From Sphingobium baderi (GTDB lineage: Bacteria > Pseudomonadota > Alphaproteobacteria > Sphingomonadales > Sphingomonadaceae), in contig NZ_CP013264.1 in the NCBI RefSeq assembly GCF_001456115.1, positions 496,001 to 560,000 on the forward strand: DNA of 64,000 nucleotides. Direction: 5' to 3'. Shown here one piece after another: positions 1 to 9,707 of the stretch. The position numbers and the translations under genes are program-made. Position 1 is the first letter of the stretch. Each line of letters starts with the position of its first letter. A model generated the notes under the pieces. It made no database searches and was not told where the DNA came from. It worked only from the letters and a program-made list of their open reading frames with translations.

Positions 1-915
1 CAGTTGCTCGACCCAGTGCGGCGCCTTGTGCAAGCGATCGATGATGGCCGGCGCCGCCGTCAGCGTGACGCTGCCGCCATTGCCATGCCGTTCCGCCCGC
101 CGCAGCAGCGCTAGCACTGCCGTTTCGACCGGATCGGCGCGCAATATCTCCATCAGGCTCGCCCGTTCACGGCGACGGATGATCTGGATGAAGCCGAAAC
201 CATTGACGGCCGTGCGCTCGAAAGGCAGCGGCAGATATTTGTCGATCTGCGCGGCTGCAATGACGCGTTCATCCTTGTTGTTCATCGTCGGCAGGTCGAT
301 GCCGACCGAGCCGACAAGGCCCATGCGGCGAATCGCCTGCGCCGCCAGTTTCGCGCCCTTGGGGCCAAGCTGGGCGGGCGGCAGGCTGCCGTCGACATCG
401 ATCAGCACCATGGCGGGCGTGAGGAAAATACGCAGCGCCGCAGCTTCGGTGCCGACTTCGCCCGCCATCGCTTCTTCCATCAATTCGCTCCAGCCGTGAG
501 CTTCGAGCCGATCTTCCTCATGCGCGGGACAGGGGACGATGGATATGCCCGTCTGGTGCAAACGCTCCAGCAAAGTGGGACCGGGCTGCGCCTTTGAGCC
601 GGGTTGCGCGATGCGACCCTTGGCCAGCTTGGGGCGGCCCTCTTCGGGGATTGCCTCCCGCTGAATGTCGATGAGCACCGTCGCACCCTCCGCGATCTTG
701 GGAGGGATGGGTTCGATCAGCACTTCTTCACCCGATACGAGACGGGCGATACCCCGCTTCTTGGGAATGACCGTGCGGATCAGGCGCCCCTGCGCCACAG
801 CTCCGGCGCGCACGGCCTCGCCTTCGCGTTCGACCAGCGCCTCGACCAGGCGCCCCTTTTCGATCCGTGCGGCCCGCGCCTCACCAATGCCTTCTTCATA
901 CAGCCATTCAGCCAT
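1..915 (-). CDS. Ribonuclease E/G family protein (3' end cut by window edge)
   Basis: The frame is open for 305 codons from the ATG at 915 to the first base of the window, so the C-terminus is missing. The product resembles the short alphaproteobacterial RNase E/G relatives that cleave single-stranded RNA. Two acidic segments match the metal-binding aspartates of the family: VLIDVDGS (about residues 183-190) and VGIDLPTM (about 220-227), followed by the conserved FGFIQIIRRR. The N-terminal part is a divergent S1-like region. A GAGGTG ribosome binding site overlaps the maf stop, and the gene starts 8 bp after maf, so it is translated in an infA-maf-RNase block that is common in alphaproteobacteria. 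Its full length cannot be judged here. Confidence 0.85.
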   Translation of the reverse strand, partial: MAEWLYEEGIGEARAARIEKGRLVEALVEREGEAVRAGAVAQGRLIRTVIPKKRGIARLVSGEEVLIEPIPPKIAEGATVLIDIQREAIPEEGRPKLAKGRIAQPGSKAQPGPTLLERLHQTGISIVPCPAHEEDRLEAHGWSELMEEAMAGEVGTEAAALRIFLTPAMVLIDVDGSLPPAQLGPKGAKLAAQAIRRMGLVGSVGIDLPTMNNKDERVIAAAQIDKYLPLPFERTAVNGFGFIQIIRRRERASLMEILRADPVETAVLALLRRAERHGNGGSVTLTAAPAIIDRLHKAPHWVEQL

Positions 916-923
916 GGGGCACC

Positions 924-1496
924 TCAATCACAAGGATAACCGGCGGCGCGCAGCAACGCCCGCGTTTCATAAAGGGGCAGGCCCACGATGGCGCTATGGC
1001 TGCCCTGAATGTCGCAGATGAAGCCAGCGGCGCGGCCTTGAATCGCGTAACCACCCGCCTTGCCACGCCATTCTCCGCTGGCGAGATAGGCGTCGATCTC
1101 CACCCGATCGAGCCGCTTGAAAATGACGATATTGGTGGAAAGGCGATGGCGCGCCTTGCCGTCCGCATCGATCAGCGTAACCGCGCTCAACACGCGGTGG
1201 CGGCGGCCCGAAAGCAGTTGGAGGCATGCACGCGCTTCCTCCTCGCTTTCCGCCTTGGGCAGGATGCGGCGACCGGCTGCCACGACCGTATCACCGGAAA
1301 GGACCAAAGCATCGGCATGGCGCGCCGCCACCAGCACCCCCTTTTCCGCCGCGACCCGCGCCGCATAATGAGGGGGCAGTTCAGCCTTGCGCGGTTGTTC
1401 GTCAATGTCAGCCGGGTCCACCGCTGCGGGCACGACGCCAATCTGCCCCAACAGCGCAAGGCGGCGGGGAGAGGCGGAAGCGAGGATGAGCCGCAT
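924..1496 (-). CDS. maf: Maf family nucleotide pyrophosphatase
   Basis: This 190-residue protein is a Maf/YhdE-type nucleoside triphosphate pyrophosphatase, which hydrolyses non-canonical or dTTP/UTP-type nucleotides to monophosphates and removes modified nucleotides from the pool. Visible motifs are the N-terminal SASPRR (7-12), SGDTVV (67-72) with the presumed catalytic Asp69, and GKAGGYAIQG (145-154). The length is normal for the family. It lies 6 bp downstream of infA and 8 bp upstream of the RNase E/G-like gene, so co-transcription is likely. The exact nucleotide preference cannot be read from sequence alone. Confidence 0.93.
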   Translation of the reverse strand: MRLILASASPRRLALLGQIGVVPAAVDPADIDEQPRKAELPPHYAARVAAEKGVLVAARHADALVLSGDTVVAAGRRILPKAESEEEARACLQLLSGRRHRVLSAVTLIDADGKARHRLSTNIVIFKRLDRVEIDAYLASGEWRGKAGGYAIQGRAAGFICDIQGSHSAIVGLPLYETRALLRAAGYPCD

Positions 1497-1502
1497 CGGG
1501 CT

Positions 1503-1721
1503 TTATTTGAAGCGGTAGGTGATCCGACCCTTGGTCAGGTCGTAAGGGGTCAGCTCGACGAGCACTTCGTCGCCGACCAGCACACGGATGCGATTCTTAC
1601 GCATCTTTCCAGCGGTGTGGCCGAGAATTTCGTGATCATTCTCAAGCCGGACGCGAAACATGGCGTTGGGGAGAAGCTCCACAACCTGTCCGCGCATTTC
1701 AAGCAGTTCTTCTTTGGCCAT
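1503..1721 (-). CDS. infA: Translation initiation factor IF-1
   Basis: This 72-residue protein is initiation factor IF-1, a single OB-fold protein that binds the ribosomal A site during initiation. The sequence is close to textbook: [20 protein letters not shown] at the N-terminus, the [13 protein letters not shown] segment, the [14 protein letters not shown] core and a C-terminal [13 protein letters not shown]. It is the first gene of the infA-maf-RNase block on the minus strand. Its 57-bp upstream region separates it from bioA and should contain its promoter. Identification is secure. Confidence 0.98.
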   Translation of the reverse strand: MAKEELLEMRGQVVELLPNAMFRVRLENDHEILGHTAGKMRKNRIRVLVGDEVLVELTPYDLTKGRITYRFK

Positions 1722-1778
1722 AATATCCCAATGTCGAAAAATCGCGCCGCCATAGCGCCAAAATGTAGAAAATGAAAG

Positions 1779-3074
1779 TCAACTCCGCACGCCGAAGCGT
1801 TCGCCCGCATCGGCGAGCGCTGCAAAGACACGATCGAGCTGGTCCGCATCAAGACAATAAGGCGGCATCAGATAGATGGTGTTGCCCAATGGACGCAGCA
1901 AGAGGCCACGTTCCTGGAAAAAGGCGCGCAGGCGCGGGGCGAGATCGGACAGATAACCGGCATCCGGCGCGATCAGGTCGATGGCGGCGATGGCGCCCAA
2001 CTGGCGGGCATTGGCAAAAGCCGGGCGGCGCGTCAGTTCAGCCAGCCGCGCCGCCATTCCTTCGGACAGTGTCGCGATTCGGCCTAACACATCCTCTTCC
2101 CGCCAGATGGCGAGATTGGCGACGGCCGCGGCGCAGGCGATGGCGTTAGCGGTATAGCTGGACGAATGATAGAAGAGGCGCGCGCGATCCTTCGATTTGT
2201 GCGCGTCGAAAATGCGCGGCGTGGCGAGCGTGGCCGCAAGCGGGATCGCGCCGCCGGTAATGCCCTTCGCCACGGCCATGATATCCGGCACAACGCCAGC
2301 CTGCTCACAGGCGAAGAGCGTTCCAGTGCGGCCCCATCCGGTCATCACCTCATCCGCGATGAACAGCACGTCATGGCGCGCACATATCGCCGCCATATCG
2401 CGCAGGACATGCGCCGGATAGACCAGCATCCCGCCCGCGCCCAATATCAGCGGCTCGACAATGAAAGCGGCAGGCAGTTCCGGCGCGGTGCATGCAGCTT
2501 CCAGCGCATCGAGCGTAGCCTGCTCCCGCCCCGGAGCGGGATAAGGAATGGTGCCGACATCGAACAGCAGCGGGCTCCATGCCTGATTATAGACCCCCCG
2601 CTCCCCCACCGACATCGCGCCGATCGTGTCGCCATGATAGCCATGTTCAAGAACAAGGATGCGATGCCGGGGCTGCGCCAGCCCATCGAGCGCCAGATTA
2701 TGCCAGTAGCCCAGCGCCATTTTCAGCGCGACTTCAACCGCCGTGGAGCCGCTGTCGGAAAAAAAGACATGGGCCAGCGGATCACGATCCGCCGCGCGGG
2801 GCGCCAGATCGATCAGCCCACGCGCCACTTCCTCCGCCGGTCCGTGCGTATATCCCGCGAAGATGAGCTGATCCAACCGCCCGGCCTGTTCCGCGATGGC
2901 GGCGGCGATGCGGGGATGACAATGGCCGTGCGTCGTCACCCACCAACTTGAAATGCCGTCAATCAGCGTCCCGCCACTAGCGAGATGAAGGATGGCGCCA
3001 TCCGCCCGCACGACATGCGGGATCGGCTCACCAAGGCCATGCTGGTGGAAGGGGTGCCAGACAGGAGAAGTCAT
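1779..3074 (-). CDS. bioA: Adenosylmethionine-8-amino-7-oxononanoate aminotransferase
   Basis: BioA (431 residues) transfers an amino group from S-adenosylmethionine to 8-amino-7-oxononanoate to make 7,8-diaminopelargonate in biotin synthesis. It is a class III PLP aminotransferase. The N-terminal WHPFHQH and the ISSWWVTTHGHCHP stretch (41-54) are typical of BioA. The PLP-contacting Asp lies in FIADEVMTGWGRTG (Asp241), and the Schiff-base lysine is Lys270 in MAVAKGITGG. The length is normal. It ends the minus-strand series bioF, bioD, M13 peptidase, antiporter, lipoprotein, bioA, so it is separated from the other two biotin genes by unrelated genes. Confidence 0.95.
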   Translation of the reverse strand: MTSPVWHPFHQHGLGEPIPHVVRADGAILHLASGGTLIDGISSWWVTTHGHCHPRIAAAIAEQAGRLDQLIFAGYTHGPAEEVARGLIDLAPRAADRDPLAHVFFSDSGSTAVEVALKMALGYWHNLALDGLAQPRHRILVLEHGYHGDTIGAMSVGERGVYNQAWSPLLFDVGTIPYPAPGREQATLDALEAACTAPELPAAFIVEPLILGAGGMLVYPAHVLRDMAAICARHDVLFIADEVMTGWGRTGTLFACEQAGVVPDIMAVAKGITGGAIPLAATLATPRIFDAHKSKDRARLFYHSSSYTANAIACAAAVANLAIWREEDVLGRIATLSEGMAARLAELTRRPAFANARQLGAIAAIDLIAPDAGYLSDLAPRLRAFFQERGLLLRPLGNTIYLMPPYCLDADQLDRVFAALADAGERFGVRS

Positions 3075-3106
3075 GCGCGCGCTTTAGTGCAGCCGCGCGG
3101 CCATGG

Positions 3107-3730
3107 CTATTCCTTCTGTGCCTTTGCTTCGGCAGGAAGCGTCGGCACGACCGGCGGCGGGCTATCGTCCGGCGGCAACGCGATGTCGATTTCGACGCGC
3201 CGGTTCTTTGCGCGCCCTTCGGGATCGTCGGTGCCATCCTCATGCGCGTTGGGCGCTATCGGTCGGGTTTCGCCCAGCGCGACAAGGGTGATGCGATCCT
3301 TCGCCACGCCCTTTTTCACCAGATAATCCCGCACCGCTTCCGCACGAATGCGGGAAGCGACACGGTTGTCGCCGTCCGAGCCACGCGTATCGCTATGGCC
3401 ACGCAGGGTGATCGAACCACCCGCCTTCATGGCAGGCGCATCCAACAGCGCATCCAATGCGCCGCGTCCCGCGTCGTCGAGCTTGAGGCCCGATGTACCG
3501 AAGCCGATTGCCGCATGCACCGGTTCGACCTTTTCCTCCTCCGGCTCAGTAACAACCTCGGGACGCAGTATTGACCGTGGCGCCTGGGCGGCATTGACGG
3601 CCTCATTGGCGGTCACAGCTGCATTTTCGGCAGCGGCCTGCGCCGAATTGGGGATTTCCGGCCCGTTTTGTTCACAAGCCGCCGCAGCCAGACACAGGGT
3701 CAGCGCAGGCAGCAAGGCGCGGATCGTCAT
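3107..3730 (-). CDS. OmpA-family peptidoglycan-associated lipoprotein
   Basis: This is a 207-residue predicted lipoprotein. The N-terminal signal ends in a lipobox-like AAAC with the acylated Cys at 19. An alanine/asparagine-rich linker follows, and then a C-terminal OmpA domain (about 90-195). That domain contains the peptidoglycan-binding signature GHSDTRGSDGDN followed by SRIRAEAVRDYL, and NRRVEIDI near the end. Proteins of this type tether the outer membrane to the cell wall. Its ATG overlaps the stop of the antiporter gene by 4 bp (3727-3730), implying translational coupling. The last residues are proline-rich and poorly conserved. The individual family member is not identifiable. Confidence 0.88.
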   Translation of the reverse strand: MTIRALLPALTLCLAAAACEQNGPEIPNSAQAAAENAAVTANEAVNAAQAPRSILRPEVVTEPEEEKVEPVHAAIGFGTSGLKLDDAGRGALDALLDAPAMKAGGSITLRGHSDTRGSDGDNRVASRIRAEAVRDYLVKKGVAKDRITLVALGETRPIAPNAHEDGTDDPEGRAKNRRVEIDIALPPDDSPPPVVPTLPAEAKAQKE

Positions 3731-5547
3731 GCTTCCTCTCCTTTTCCGTTTTCATGGACGCCATGCGCCGGTGGCACATAGGACAGGATCGTATCCCCCA
3801 CCTGCGGCGTCGGCCGCGACGCATGGGTGAAAAAGCGCAGCGCGCCGGCCTTGCGGAGCAACAGCAGCATGTCCGCCCCGTCGGGCAGATCGGCCCTTGC
3901 GTCTTCAAAACCGAACTGCTCGCTGATCCGCGTCTTGCGGAAAGTCCAGCCCGCCGCCTCCCGATTCAATATATCCTCCACGCCCAGGCCCGAGCCGAAG
4001 AGCGCACGTCCCCGCAACGATTCAGGCAGGGCACGAGGGTCTTCATCGTCGCTGGCGTCGCCCAACTGATATACATTGTCGCGGCCCACCTCCGGCGCAA
4101 ACTCATTGCAGACCAGGGCGTTATAGGCTTCATTGTCGGACGCTGCGGCCAATACCTGAAACTGGGTCAAGTCCAGCCGCTCCTCGGTCGCCTCGGCCAG
4201 GATTTCGCCGTGATAGGTAGCGATACCCGATTGCCGCGCGGGCGCGAGCCGCTGCCAGCTATTGTCGGCGATCATTACCGGCACGTCCAACTGACGCAGC
4301 TGATCGGCGAGGCTCAGGCTGAACGGCGTCGCACCGACGATCAGCAGCCCGCGATCGCTGGCTCCCGTCACCTTGAGCAGGCGCGCGACCGGCCGGATCG
4401 AAAAGCCATGCGCCAGGATCGTCGCAACCACCACCGCGAAGGACAAGGTGACGAGGATCGATCCGTCCGCATAGCCCAGCCGGTCCAGCCTGAGCGCGAA
4501 CAGCCCCGAAATCGCAATCGCCACGACGCCGCGCGGCGCGATCCAGGCGATGAAGAGACGCTCATTCCATGGCACCGGGCTGAAGACGAGGCTGAGCAGC
4601 ACCGTCGCTGGCCGCACCAGGAACAACAGCGCCAGCAGAAACGCCCCGAAGCGCCATTCAAACTGCCGCAGCACGGCAAGGTCGAGCGAGGCCGACAACA
4701 GCACGAACACGCCGGAAATCATCAAGACCGTGATATTCTCCTTGAATGGATGGATATCACGCAGGGAATCGAACCGCATGTTCGCCAGCGCGATGCCCAT
4801 CACCGTCACCGCCAGCAATCCGGTTTCCTGCTGGATGGCGTTGGACAGCACGAATACGCTGATCACCGCAACCAGCAGCACCGGGGCTTTCAGATATTCC
4901 GGTACATGCCCGCGCGGAAAGGCCCAGGCCACCGCGCGCGCCGCCAGCCAGCCAATCAGCCCCGCTATGACTGCCGCCGCGATCAGCGAAACGGCGACCG
5001 TTGCCAGCGTTCCGCCCTCTCCGATGCGACGCAGATATTCATAGGTGACGACACCCAGAAGCGCGCCCACCGGGTCGTTGACGATGGCTTCCCATTTCAG
5101 GATGGCGCGTGGGCGGGCTGCGATATTGCTTTGACGCAGCAATGGCAGGACCACGGTCGGCCCCGTCACCACCAGAATGCCCGCGAACAGGATCGCAACC
5201 GGCCATACCAGCCCCGCTACATAATAGCAGGCCAGCGCGCCCAGCACCCAACCGACCGGCGCACCCAGCAGGACAAGACGCGTCACCGCGCCATCCGTCT
5301 TACGCAATTCCCGGAAATTGAGGCTAAGCCCCCCTTCGAACAGGATCAGCGCGACGGCAATGGAGATCATCGGCTCCAGCAGTTCGCCGAACGTATGTTC
5401 CGGGTTGATGAGTCCCGTGACAGGTCCGGCGATCACGCCAGCCGCCAGCATCAACGCGATGCCGGGCCAACCCGTACGCCAGGCGATCCACTGCGCGCCA
5501 ATCCCCAATATACCGATAAGCGCGATGACAAGGGCCTGATGTTCCAT
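3727..5547 (-). CDS. CPA1-type cation:proton antiporter with C-terminal TrkA-N-like domain
   Basis: This 606-residue membrane protein has an N-terminal Na+/H+ exchanger domain (about 5-390, around 12 membrane segments). It contains TGPTVV (128-133) and the Asn-Asp pair at 157-158 (VNDPVGALL), which is typical of electroneutral NhaP-like CPA1 carriers. From about residue 400 a soluble Rossmann-like segment begins with GLLIVGATPFSLSLADQL, resembling a TrkA-N regulatory domain. It probably exports Na+ or K+ in exchange for protons. The ion specificity cannot be read from the sequence. The downstream lipoprotein gene overlaps it by 4 bp. Confidence 0.9.
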   Translation of the reverse strand: MEHQALVIALIGILGIGAQWIAWRTGWPGIALMLAAGVIAGPVTGLINPEHTFGELLEPMISIAVALILFEGGLSLNFRELRKTDGAVTRLVLLGAPVGWVLGALACYYVAGLVWPVAILFAGILVVTGPTVVLPLLRQSNIAARPRAILKWEAIVNDPVGALLGVVTYEYLRRIGEGGTLATVAVSLIAAAVIAGLIGWLAARAVAWAFPRGHVPEYLKAPVLLVAVISVFVLSNAIQQETGLLAVTVMGIALANMRFDSLRDIHPFKENITVLMISGVFVLLSASLDLAVLRQFEWRFGAFLLALLFLVRPATVLLSLVFSPVPWNERLFIAWIAPRGVVAIAISGLFALRLDRLGYADGSILVTLSFAVVVATILAHGFSIRPVARLLKVTGASDRGLLIVGATPFSLSLADQLRQLDVPVMIADNSWQRLAPARQSGIATYHGEILAEATEERLDLTQFQVLAAASDNEAYNALVCNEFAPEVGRDNVYQLGDASDDEDPRALPESLRGRALFGSGLGVEDILNREAAGWTFRKTRISEQFGFEDARADLPDGADMLLLLRKAGALRFFTHASRPTPQVGDTILSYVPPAHGVHENGKGEEA

Positions 5548-5608
5548 GTGGGAGACGCTAGCCCGACTGGCTCGACCGCGTCACCCCAAAAATGCCTCTT
5601 TACAAAGG

Positions 5609-5645
5609 GGAAATAAAAGGAGCGCCGGGCAGCCGCCGCTCCTTT
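5609..5645 (-). terminator. Rho-independent terminator of the M13 peptidase gene
   Basis: A perfect 9-bp stem (5616-5624 paired with 5637-5645, AAAGGAGCG with CGCTCCTTT) lies just past the peptidase stop on the minus strand. On that strand it is followed by the T-rich run TTTTATTT. Confidence 0.8.
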
Positions 5646-5651
5646 CCGCTT

Positions 5652-7706
5652 TTACCAGATTTTGACCCGATCCTTGGGTCCAAGATAGATCTTGCCGCCC
5701 GCCGCGGGCTTGAACGCATCATACCAGCCGTCGAAGTTCCGCACGATATCGGCGCGATATTGCGACGGCGCATGCGGATCGGTGACAAGTCGCTGGCGCA
5801 GGTTCGCCTCGCGATAATTACGCCGCCACACCTGCGCCCAGCCCAGGAAGAAACGCTGGTCGCCGGTCGTCCCGTCGATCACCGGAGCAGGCTTTCCGCC
5901 CAGCGAGGCGTGATAGGCGTCGAGCGCCACGGCCAACCCCGCCAGATCGCCGATATTCTCGCCCAGCGTGAAGGCTCCCTTCACATGCGCGCCGGGAAAA
6001 GGCTCATAGGCGTCATATTGTGCGACCAGCCTGTCCGTCAGCCCCTTGAAGGCAGCGACATCGGCGTCGGTCCACCACTGATTGAGCTTGCCCGTCTCAT
6101 CATATTTCGCGCCCTGATCATCGAAATGATGGCTGAGTTCATGGCCGATCACCGCGCCGATGCCGCCATAGTTCACGGCCGGGTCGGCATGGGGATCGAA
6201 GAAGGGCGGTTGCAGGATGGCGGCCGGAAAGACGATCTCCACCATGCCAAAATTGGCATAGGCGTTGATCTCCATCGGCGTCATGAACCATTCCTGCCGG
6301 TCGACCGGTTTACCCAGCTTGTTCATTTCATAGTCGAAGGCGAACTCGTTCGACCGCTCTGCATTGCCGAACAGGTCGCCGCGCTCGATCGTCAGACCCG
6401 CATAATCGCGCCATTTTTCGGGATAGCCGATTTTGGGCGTGAAGGCGGCCAGCTTCTTGTGGGCCCGGGCCTTGGCTTCCCCGCTCATCCATGCAAGGCC
6501 GTCGATCCGGCGGCCCATAGCGGCGATCACATTCTTGACGAGTTGATCCATTGCCGCCTTGGTTTCCGGCGGGAAATATTGCGCGACATAGACCTTGCCC
6601 ACTTCCTCGCCGAGCGATTCCTTAAGGAAGTCGATGCCGCGCTTCCATCGGTCCTCCCGTTGCGGCGTGCCGGACAGGGTGGTGCCATAGAACGCAAAAT
6701 CCTCATTCGCCACGCTGTCGGGCAGATAATCCGCATAGGCATGGAGGCTCCGCAGCAACAGCGCATCCCTGAGCACGCCGATAGGTGCCTTGGCGATCAG
6801 CGCTGCTTCGCCGGTCAAGGCGCTAGGCTGCGACACGATCAGCGTTTCGGGTTTCAGCCTATTGGCCGCCAGAAAGGCCGCGAAGTCGAAACCGGGCGCG
6901 GCCTTCTGAAGTTCGGCCAGCGTCATCTTGTTATAGGTCTTGTCCGCGTCGCGGCTGTCGATCTGGCTCCAGTGGATCCTGGCGATTTCCGTTTCGAACG
7001 CCATCAACGCCTCTGCCCGCGCCTTGGCATTGGCTTCGCCGGCCAGCGTCAGCATCTTTTCCAGATGGACGACATAGGCGGTGCGGATCGCCGCCATTTT
7101 GCCGTCCTGCTCCAGATAATAGTCGCGGTCGGGTAGGCCGAGGCCATCCTGGCGCAGGGTCAGGATATAGCTTTCCGGGTCCTTGTCGTCCTGTCCGACA
7201 TAGATGCCGAAGGGGCCGGAAACCCCCGCGCGCGCTGCCTTGGCGGCCAACGCGACATAATCGGCCTTGTTCTTCACCTTGCCGATTTCAGCCAGCCACG
7301 GCTTGATCGGAGCAAGGCCTTTCGCCTCCACGGCGGCGGCGTCCATATAGCTGGCATAGGCCGCGCCGATCTTGCTTGCTGGGTCGCCCTGCGCCGCTTC
7401 CAATAGGCCGCGCGTGCGTTCGCGCGACAGGTCGTCCAGCGTGTTGAACGCGCCGTAGTTGGACTTGTCCGCCGGGATCGGCGTGTTCTTCGCCCATGTG
7501 CCGTTGGCGTGGTCGTAGAAGTCGTCGCCGGGCTTTACCGACTGGTCCATGCCCGCTGTGTCGAAACCATAGCTGCCATAGGTCGCCTTGCCAGTCTCGG
7601 CAGCGGTTGCGGCACCGCCCGCCGTCTGCGGGGCCGGATCAGCCATCGCACCCGAAGAAGCCAGCGCCAGCGCCGACATCGCCGCACCGAAAAGAAGATT
7701 TTTCAT
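5652..7706 (-). CDS. M13-family (neprilysin-like) zinc metallopeptidase, exported
   Basis: This 684-residue protein has a signal peptide (about 1-22, cleaving near AMA-DP) and then a full M13 peptidase. The substrate-binding NAYAN is at 481-485, the zinc motif HELSH at 522-526 and the third ligand Glu583 in GENIGDLAG. The chain ends in the family-typical VKIW. M13 enzymes (neprilysin, endothelin-converting enzyme and PepO relatives) cut short peptides. The signal peptide puts this one in the periplasm or outside the cell. It stands as its own transcription unit, with a strong terminator behind it and 130 bp separating it from bioD upstream. Confidence 0.95.
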   Translation of the reverse strand: MKNLLFGAAMSALALASSGAMADPAPQTAGGAATAAETGKATYGSYGFDTAGMDQSVKPGDDFYDHANGTWAKNTPIPADKSNYGAFNTLDDLSRERTRGLLEAAQGDPASKIGAAYASYMDAAAVEAKGLAPIKPWLAEIGKVKNKADYVALAAKAARAGVSGPFGIYVGQDDKDPESYILTLRQDGLGLPDRDYYLEQDGKMAAIRTAYVVHLEKMLTLAGEANAKARAEALMAFETEIARIHWSQIDSRDADKTYNKMTLAELQKAAPGFDFAAFLAANRLKPETLIVSQPSALTGEAALIAKAPIGVLRDALLLRSLHAYADYLPDSVANEDFAFYGTTLSGTPQREDRWKRGIDFLKESLGEEVGKVYVAQYFPPETKAAMDQLVKNVIAAMGRRIDGLAWMSGEAKARAHKKLAAFTPKIGYPEKWRDYAGLTIERGDLFGNAERSNEFAFDYEMNKLGKPVDRQEWFMTPMEINAYANFGMVEIVFPAAILQPPFFDPHADPAVNYGGIGAVIGHELSHHFDDQGAKYDETGKLNQWWTDADVAAFKGLTDRLVAQYDAYEPFPGAHVKGAFTLGENIGDLAGLAVALDAYHASLGGKPAPVIDGTTGDQRFFLGWAQVWRRNYREANLRQRLVTDPHAPSQYRADIVRNFDGWYDAFKPAAGGKIYLGPKDRVKIW

Positions 7707-7836
7707 GCCTGTTTCCCTTGCTTGAAGGCCGCGCTCGGGCGACCGACATGCAAGAGACTTGAAACGCCGGTGAACCCGTTGTCCATGTCGTTTGTCGAAA
7801 AATAGCAGTAGCTTGCGACTTGCAGTTCGGCGGAGA

Positions 7837-8457
7837 TCAGACGCCGGGCAATTTTATCCCGCTTGCAAAGGCGGCCGCCAGGTCGGCCGGGTCGAGCTGT
7901 GGAATGTGCGGCAGACGGCCAAGGTTCATCACCTTTCCCAGCGCAGGGATGATCCGCTCATTTTCCGCATGGGGATCACCGACGAAGGCAATTCCCGCAA
8001 TCGGGACACCCCTTCCCCGTAGCGCCTCTATACTGAGCAGGCTGTGGTTGATCGTGCCGAGGCCAGTGCGGGCGCAGAGGATTACGGGTTTGCCCCAATG
8101 CGCGAACAGGTCGGCCATCAGCAGCGTCTCGCTGATCGGCACAAGCACGCCGCCCGCACCTTCCACCACTAGCGGGCCATCGACGCGGGGCAGCGCGAGC
8201 CTATCGAGGCCGATCTCTATCCCATCGGTCCGCGCCGCCAGATGCGGCGACGCAGGCGTGCTCAACCGGTAGGCTTCGGGCAAGACGCGATCGGCAGGCA
8301 GGGCAGAGAGCCGCACCACCGTTTCGCTGTCGCCTTCCGGATCGATACCCGCCTGGATCGGCTTCCAGTAATAGCCGCCCAGCGCGCCCGCGAGCGCGGC
8401 GGAAAAGACCGTCTTGCCGATGCCCGTATCGGTGCCGGTCACGACGAACACGCTCAT
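7837..8457 (-). CDS. bioD: ATP-dependent dethiobiotin synthetase
   Basis: BioD (206 residues) closes the ureido ring of dethiobiotin from diaminopelargonate, CO2 and ATP. The P-loop variant GTDTGIGKT sits at the N-terminus (about 7-15), and the second conserved segment [13 protein letters not shown] follows near residue 100. The length is slightly shorter than the E. coli enzyme but complete. Its ATG overlaps the bioF stop by 4 bp (8454-8457), so bioF and bioD are translationally coupled. BioB, BioC and BioH are not in the window. Confidence 0.95.
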   Translation of the reverse strand: MSVFVVTGTDTGIGKTVFSAALAGALGGYYWKPIQAGIDPEGDSETVVRLSALPADRVLPEAYRLSTPASPHLAARTDGIEIGLDRLALPRVDGPLVVEGAGGVLVPISETLLMADLFAHWGKPVILCARTGLGTINHSLLSIEALRGRGVPIAGIAFVGDPHAENERIIPALGKVMNLGRLPHIPQLDPADLAAAFASGIKLPGV

Positions 8458-9578
8458 GCCAACACCTGCTGCAACGCCTCGCCCAGCGCCACGACGTCGG
8501 CGCGCCCGACATTGAGCGTCAGCGAAACACGCAGGCGGCTGGTGCCCGGCGGCACGGTCGGCGGGCGGATGCCGCGCACGTCGAAACCAGCCTGTTGCAG
8601 CGCGCTCGCGATCTCCATGGTCCGGCTGTCCTTGCCCAATATGACCGGGATGATCTGGCTGCGGGGCGTCGGAAGGCCCAGCGGCGCGCAGATCGCCTCC
8701 GCCGCGTCCTGCCGCAACACGGCGAGGCGCTGGCGGTGGTCATCGGCAGCCTCGATCCGGTCGAGCGCCGCCGATACGGCGACCGCCATCAACGGCGATG
8801 GCGCGGTCGAGAAGATGAACGGCCGCGCACGGTTCACCAGATAATCGACATAGAGGCGCGGGCCGCAGATCAAGGCGCCCTCCACCCCCATCGCCTTACC
8901 GCAAGTGTGCAGGCTGATGACATTATGCAGGCCATCCAGCCCGGCCGAAAGGCCCCTGCCCACCGGGCCGAAGACGCCGGTCGCATGTGCTTCGTCCAGC
9001 AACAGCATGGCGTCGTGCCGCGCTGCGATTTCGGCCAGATCGGACAATGGAGCCATGTCTCCATCCATGGAATAGAGCGTTTCCACCGCGATCCAGACAC
9101 GGCCCTTGCCGCCCTCGACGCGCCAGGCAGCGATGAGGTCAGCGAAGCTTTGCGCGTCATTGTGTCGCGCAAAGACGGCGGCGGCCTTCGACAGGCGGAT
9201 GCCGTCATGGACGCTGGCATGGATCAGCTCATCCGCAACGATCAGGTCGCCCCGCTGCGGCAAAGCGGACAGCAAAGCCATGTTGGCGAGCAGCCCGTTG
9301 GCCAGAAACAACGCGGCCTCGGTGCGGAAGAAATCGGTGGCCTTCGCCTCCAGCCCTTCATGTTCGGGCGCGTTGCCTCGTAGCAGGCGCGATCCCCCCG
9401 ATCCCACCGGCACGCCCCGGCCCACGGCATCCGCCACCGCCTGCCCTATGATCGGATCGGAGGAGAGGCCGAGATAATCGTTGGAGGCAAAGTCGCGACC
9501 AGATCGGGAAATCAGGCGGCGCAGGCGGCCCCGCGATTCCAGCGCGGCCAGTTGCGAGCGATGGGGTTCGCTGTTCAT
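8454..9578 (-). CDS. bioF: 8-amino-7-oxononanoate synthase
   Basis: BioF (374 residues) condenses pimeloyl-ACP or pimeloyl-CoA with L-alanine to 8-amino-7-oxononanoate. It belongs to the alpha-oxoamine synthases. Visible landmarks are the NDYLGLS segment (33-39), the [11 protein letters not shown] loop (59-69), Asp195 and His198 in [10 protein letters not shown], and the PLP lysine Lys228 in HTCGKAMG. The usual family motif around that lysine is GTLGKALG, so the HTCGKAMG version is a divergent flank with the lysine retained. It is the first gene of the bioFD pair. Confidence 0.94.
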   Translation of the reverse strand: MNSEPHRSQLAALESRGRLRRLISRSGRDFASNDYLGLSSDPIIGQAVADAVGRGVPVGSGGSRLLRGNAPEHEGLEAKATDFFRTEAALFLANGLLANMALLSALPQRGDLIVADELIHASVHDGIRLSKAAAVFARHNDAQSFADLIAAWRVEGGKGRVWIAVETLYSMDGDMAPLSDLAEIAARHDAMLLLDEAHATGVFGPVGRGLSAGLDGLHNVISLHTCGKAMGVEGALICGPRLYVDYLVNRARPFIFSTAPSPLMAVAVSAALDRIEAADDHRQRLAVLRQDAAEAICAPLGLPTPRSQIIPVILGKDSRTMEIASALQQAGFDVRGIRPPTVPPGTSRLRVSLTLNVGRADVVALGEALQQVLA

Positions 9579-9658
9579 GACCGGAGCCTATAGGCGTCGG
9601 TCCCTATGGGAGCAAGAATAGCGTGAAGCGCCCCTCAGGACACGAAAACGCGGCGCAG

Positions 9659-9696
9659 CAAGGGACCACCGGACTGGAAAGTCCGGCAGCCCCTTG
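9659..9696 (-). terminator. Probable terminator hairpin after hppA
   Basis: This is a two-part stem just past the hppA stop on the minus strand. The inner 7-bp stem CCGGACT/AGTCCGG (9669-9675 with 9680-9686) has a GGAA loop. The outer 6-bp stem CAAGGG/CCCTTG pairs 9659-9664 with 9691-9696. There is no clean T run, so it may be a weak or Rho-assisted terminator. Confidence 0.5.
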
Positions 9697-9707
9697 GCCG
9701 CCCCTAT

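Noticed and set aside
3754..5616. Long open frame antisense to the antiporter gene
   Set aside because: It lies wholly opposite a well-conserved gene, its protein is rich in Arg, Gln and His with no domain, and high GC content makes antisense frames open by chance.
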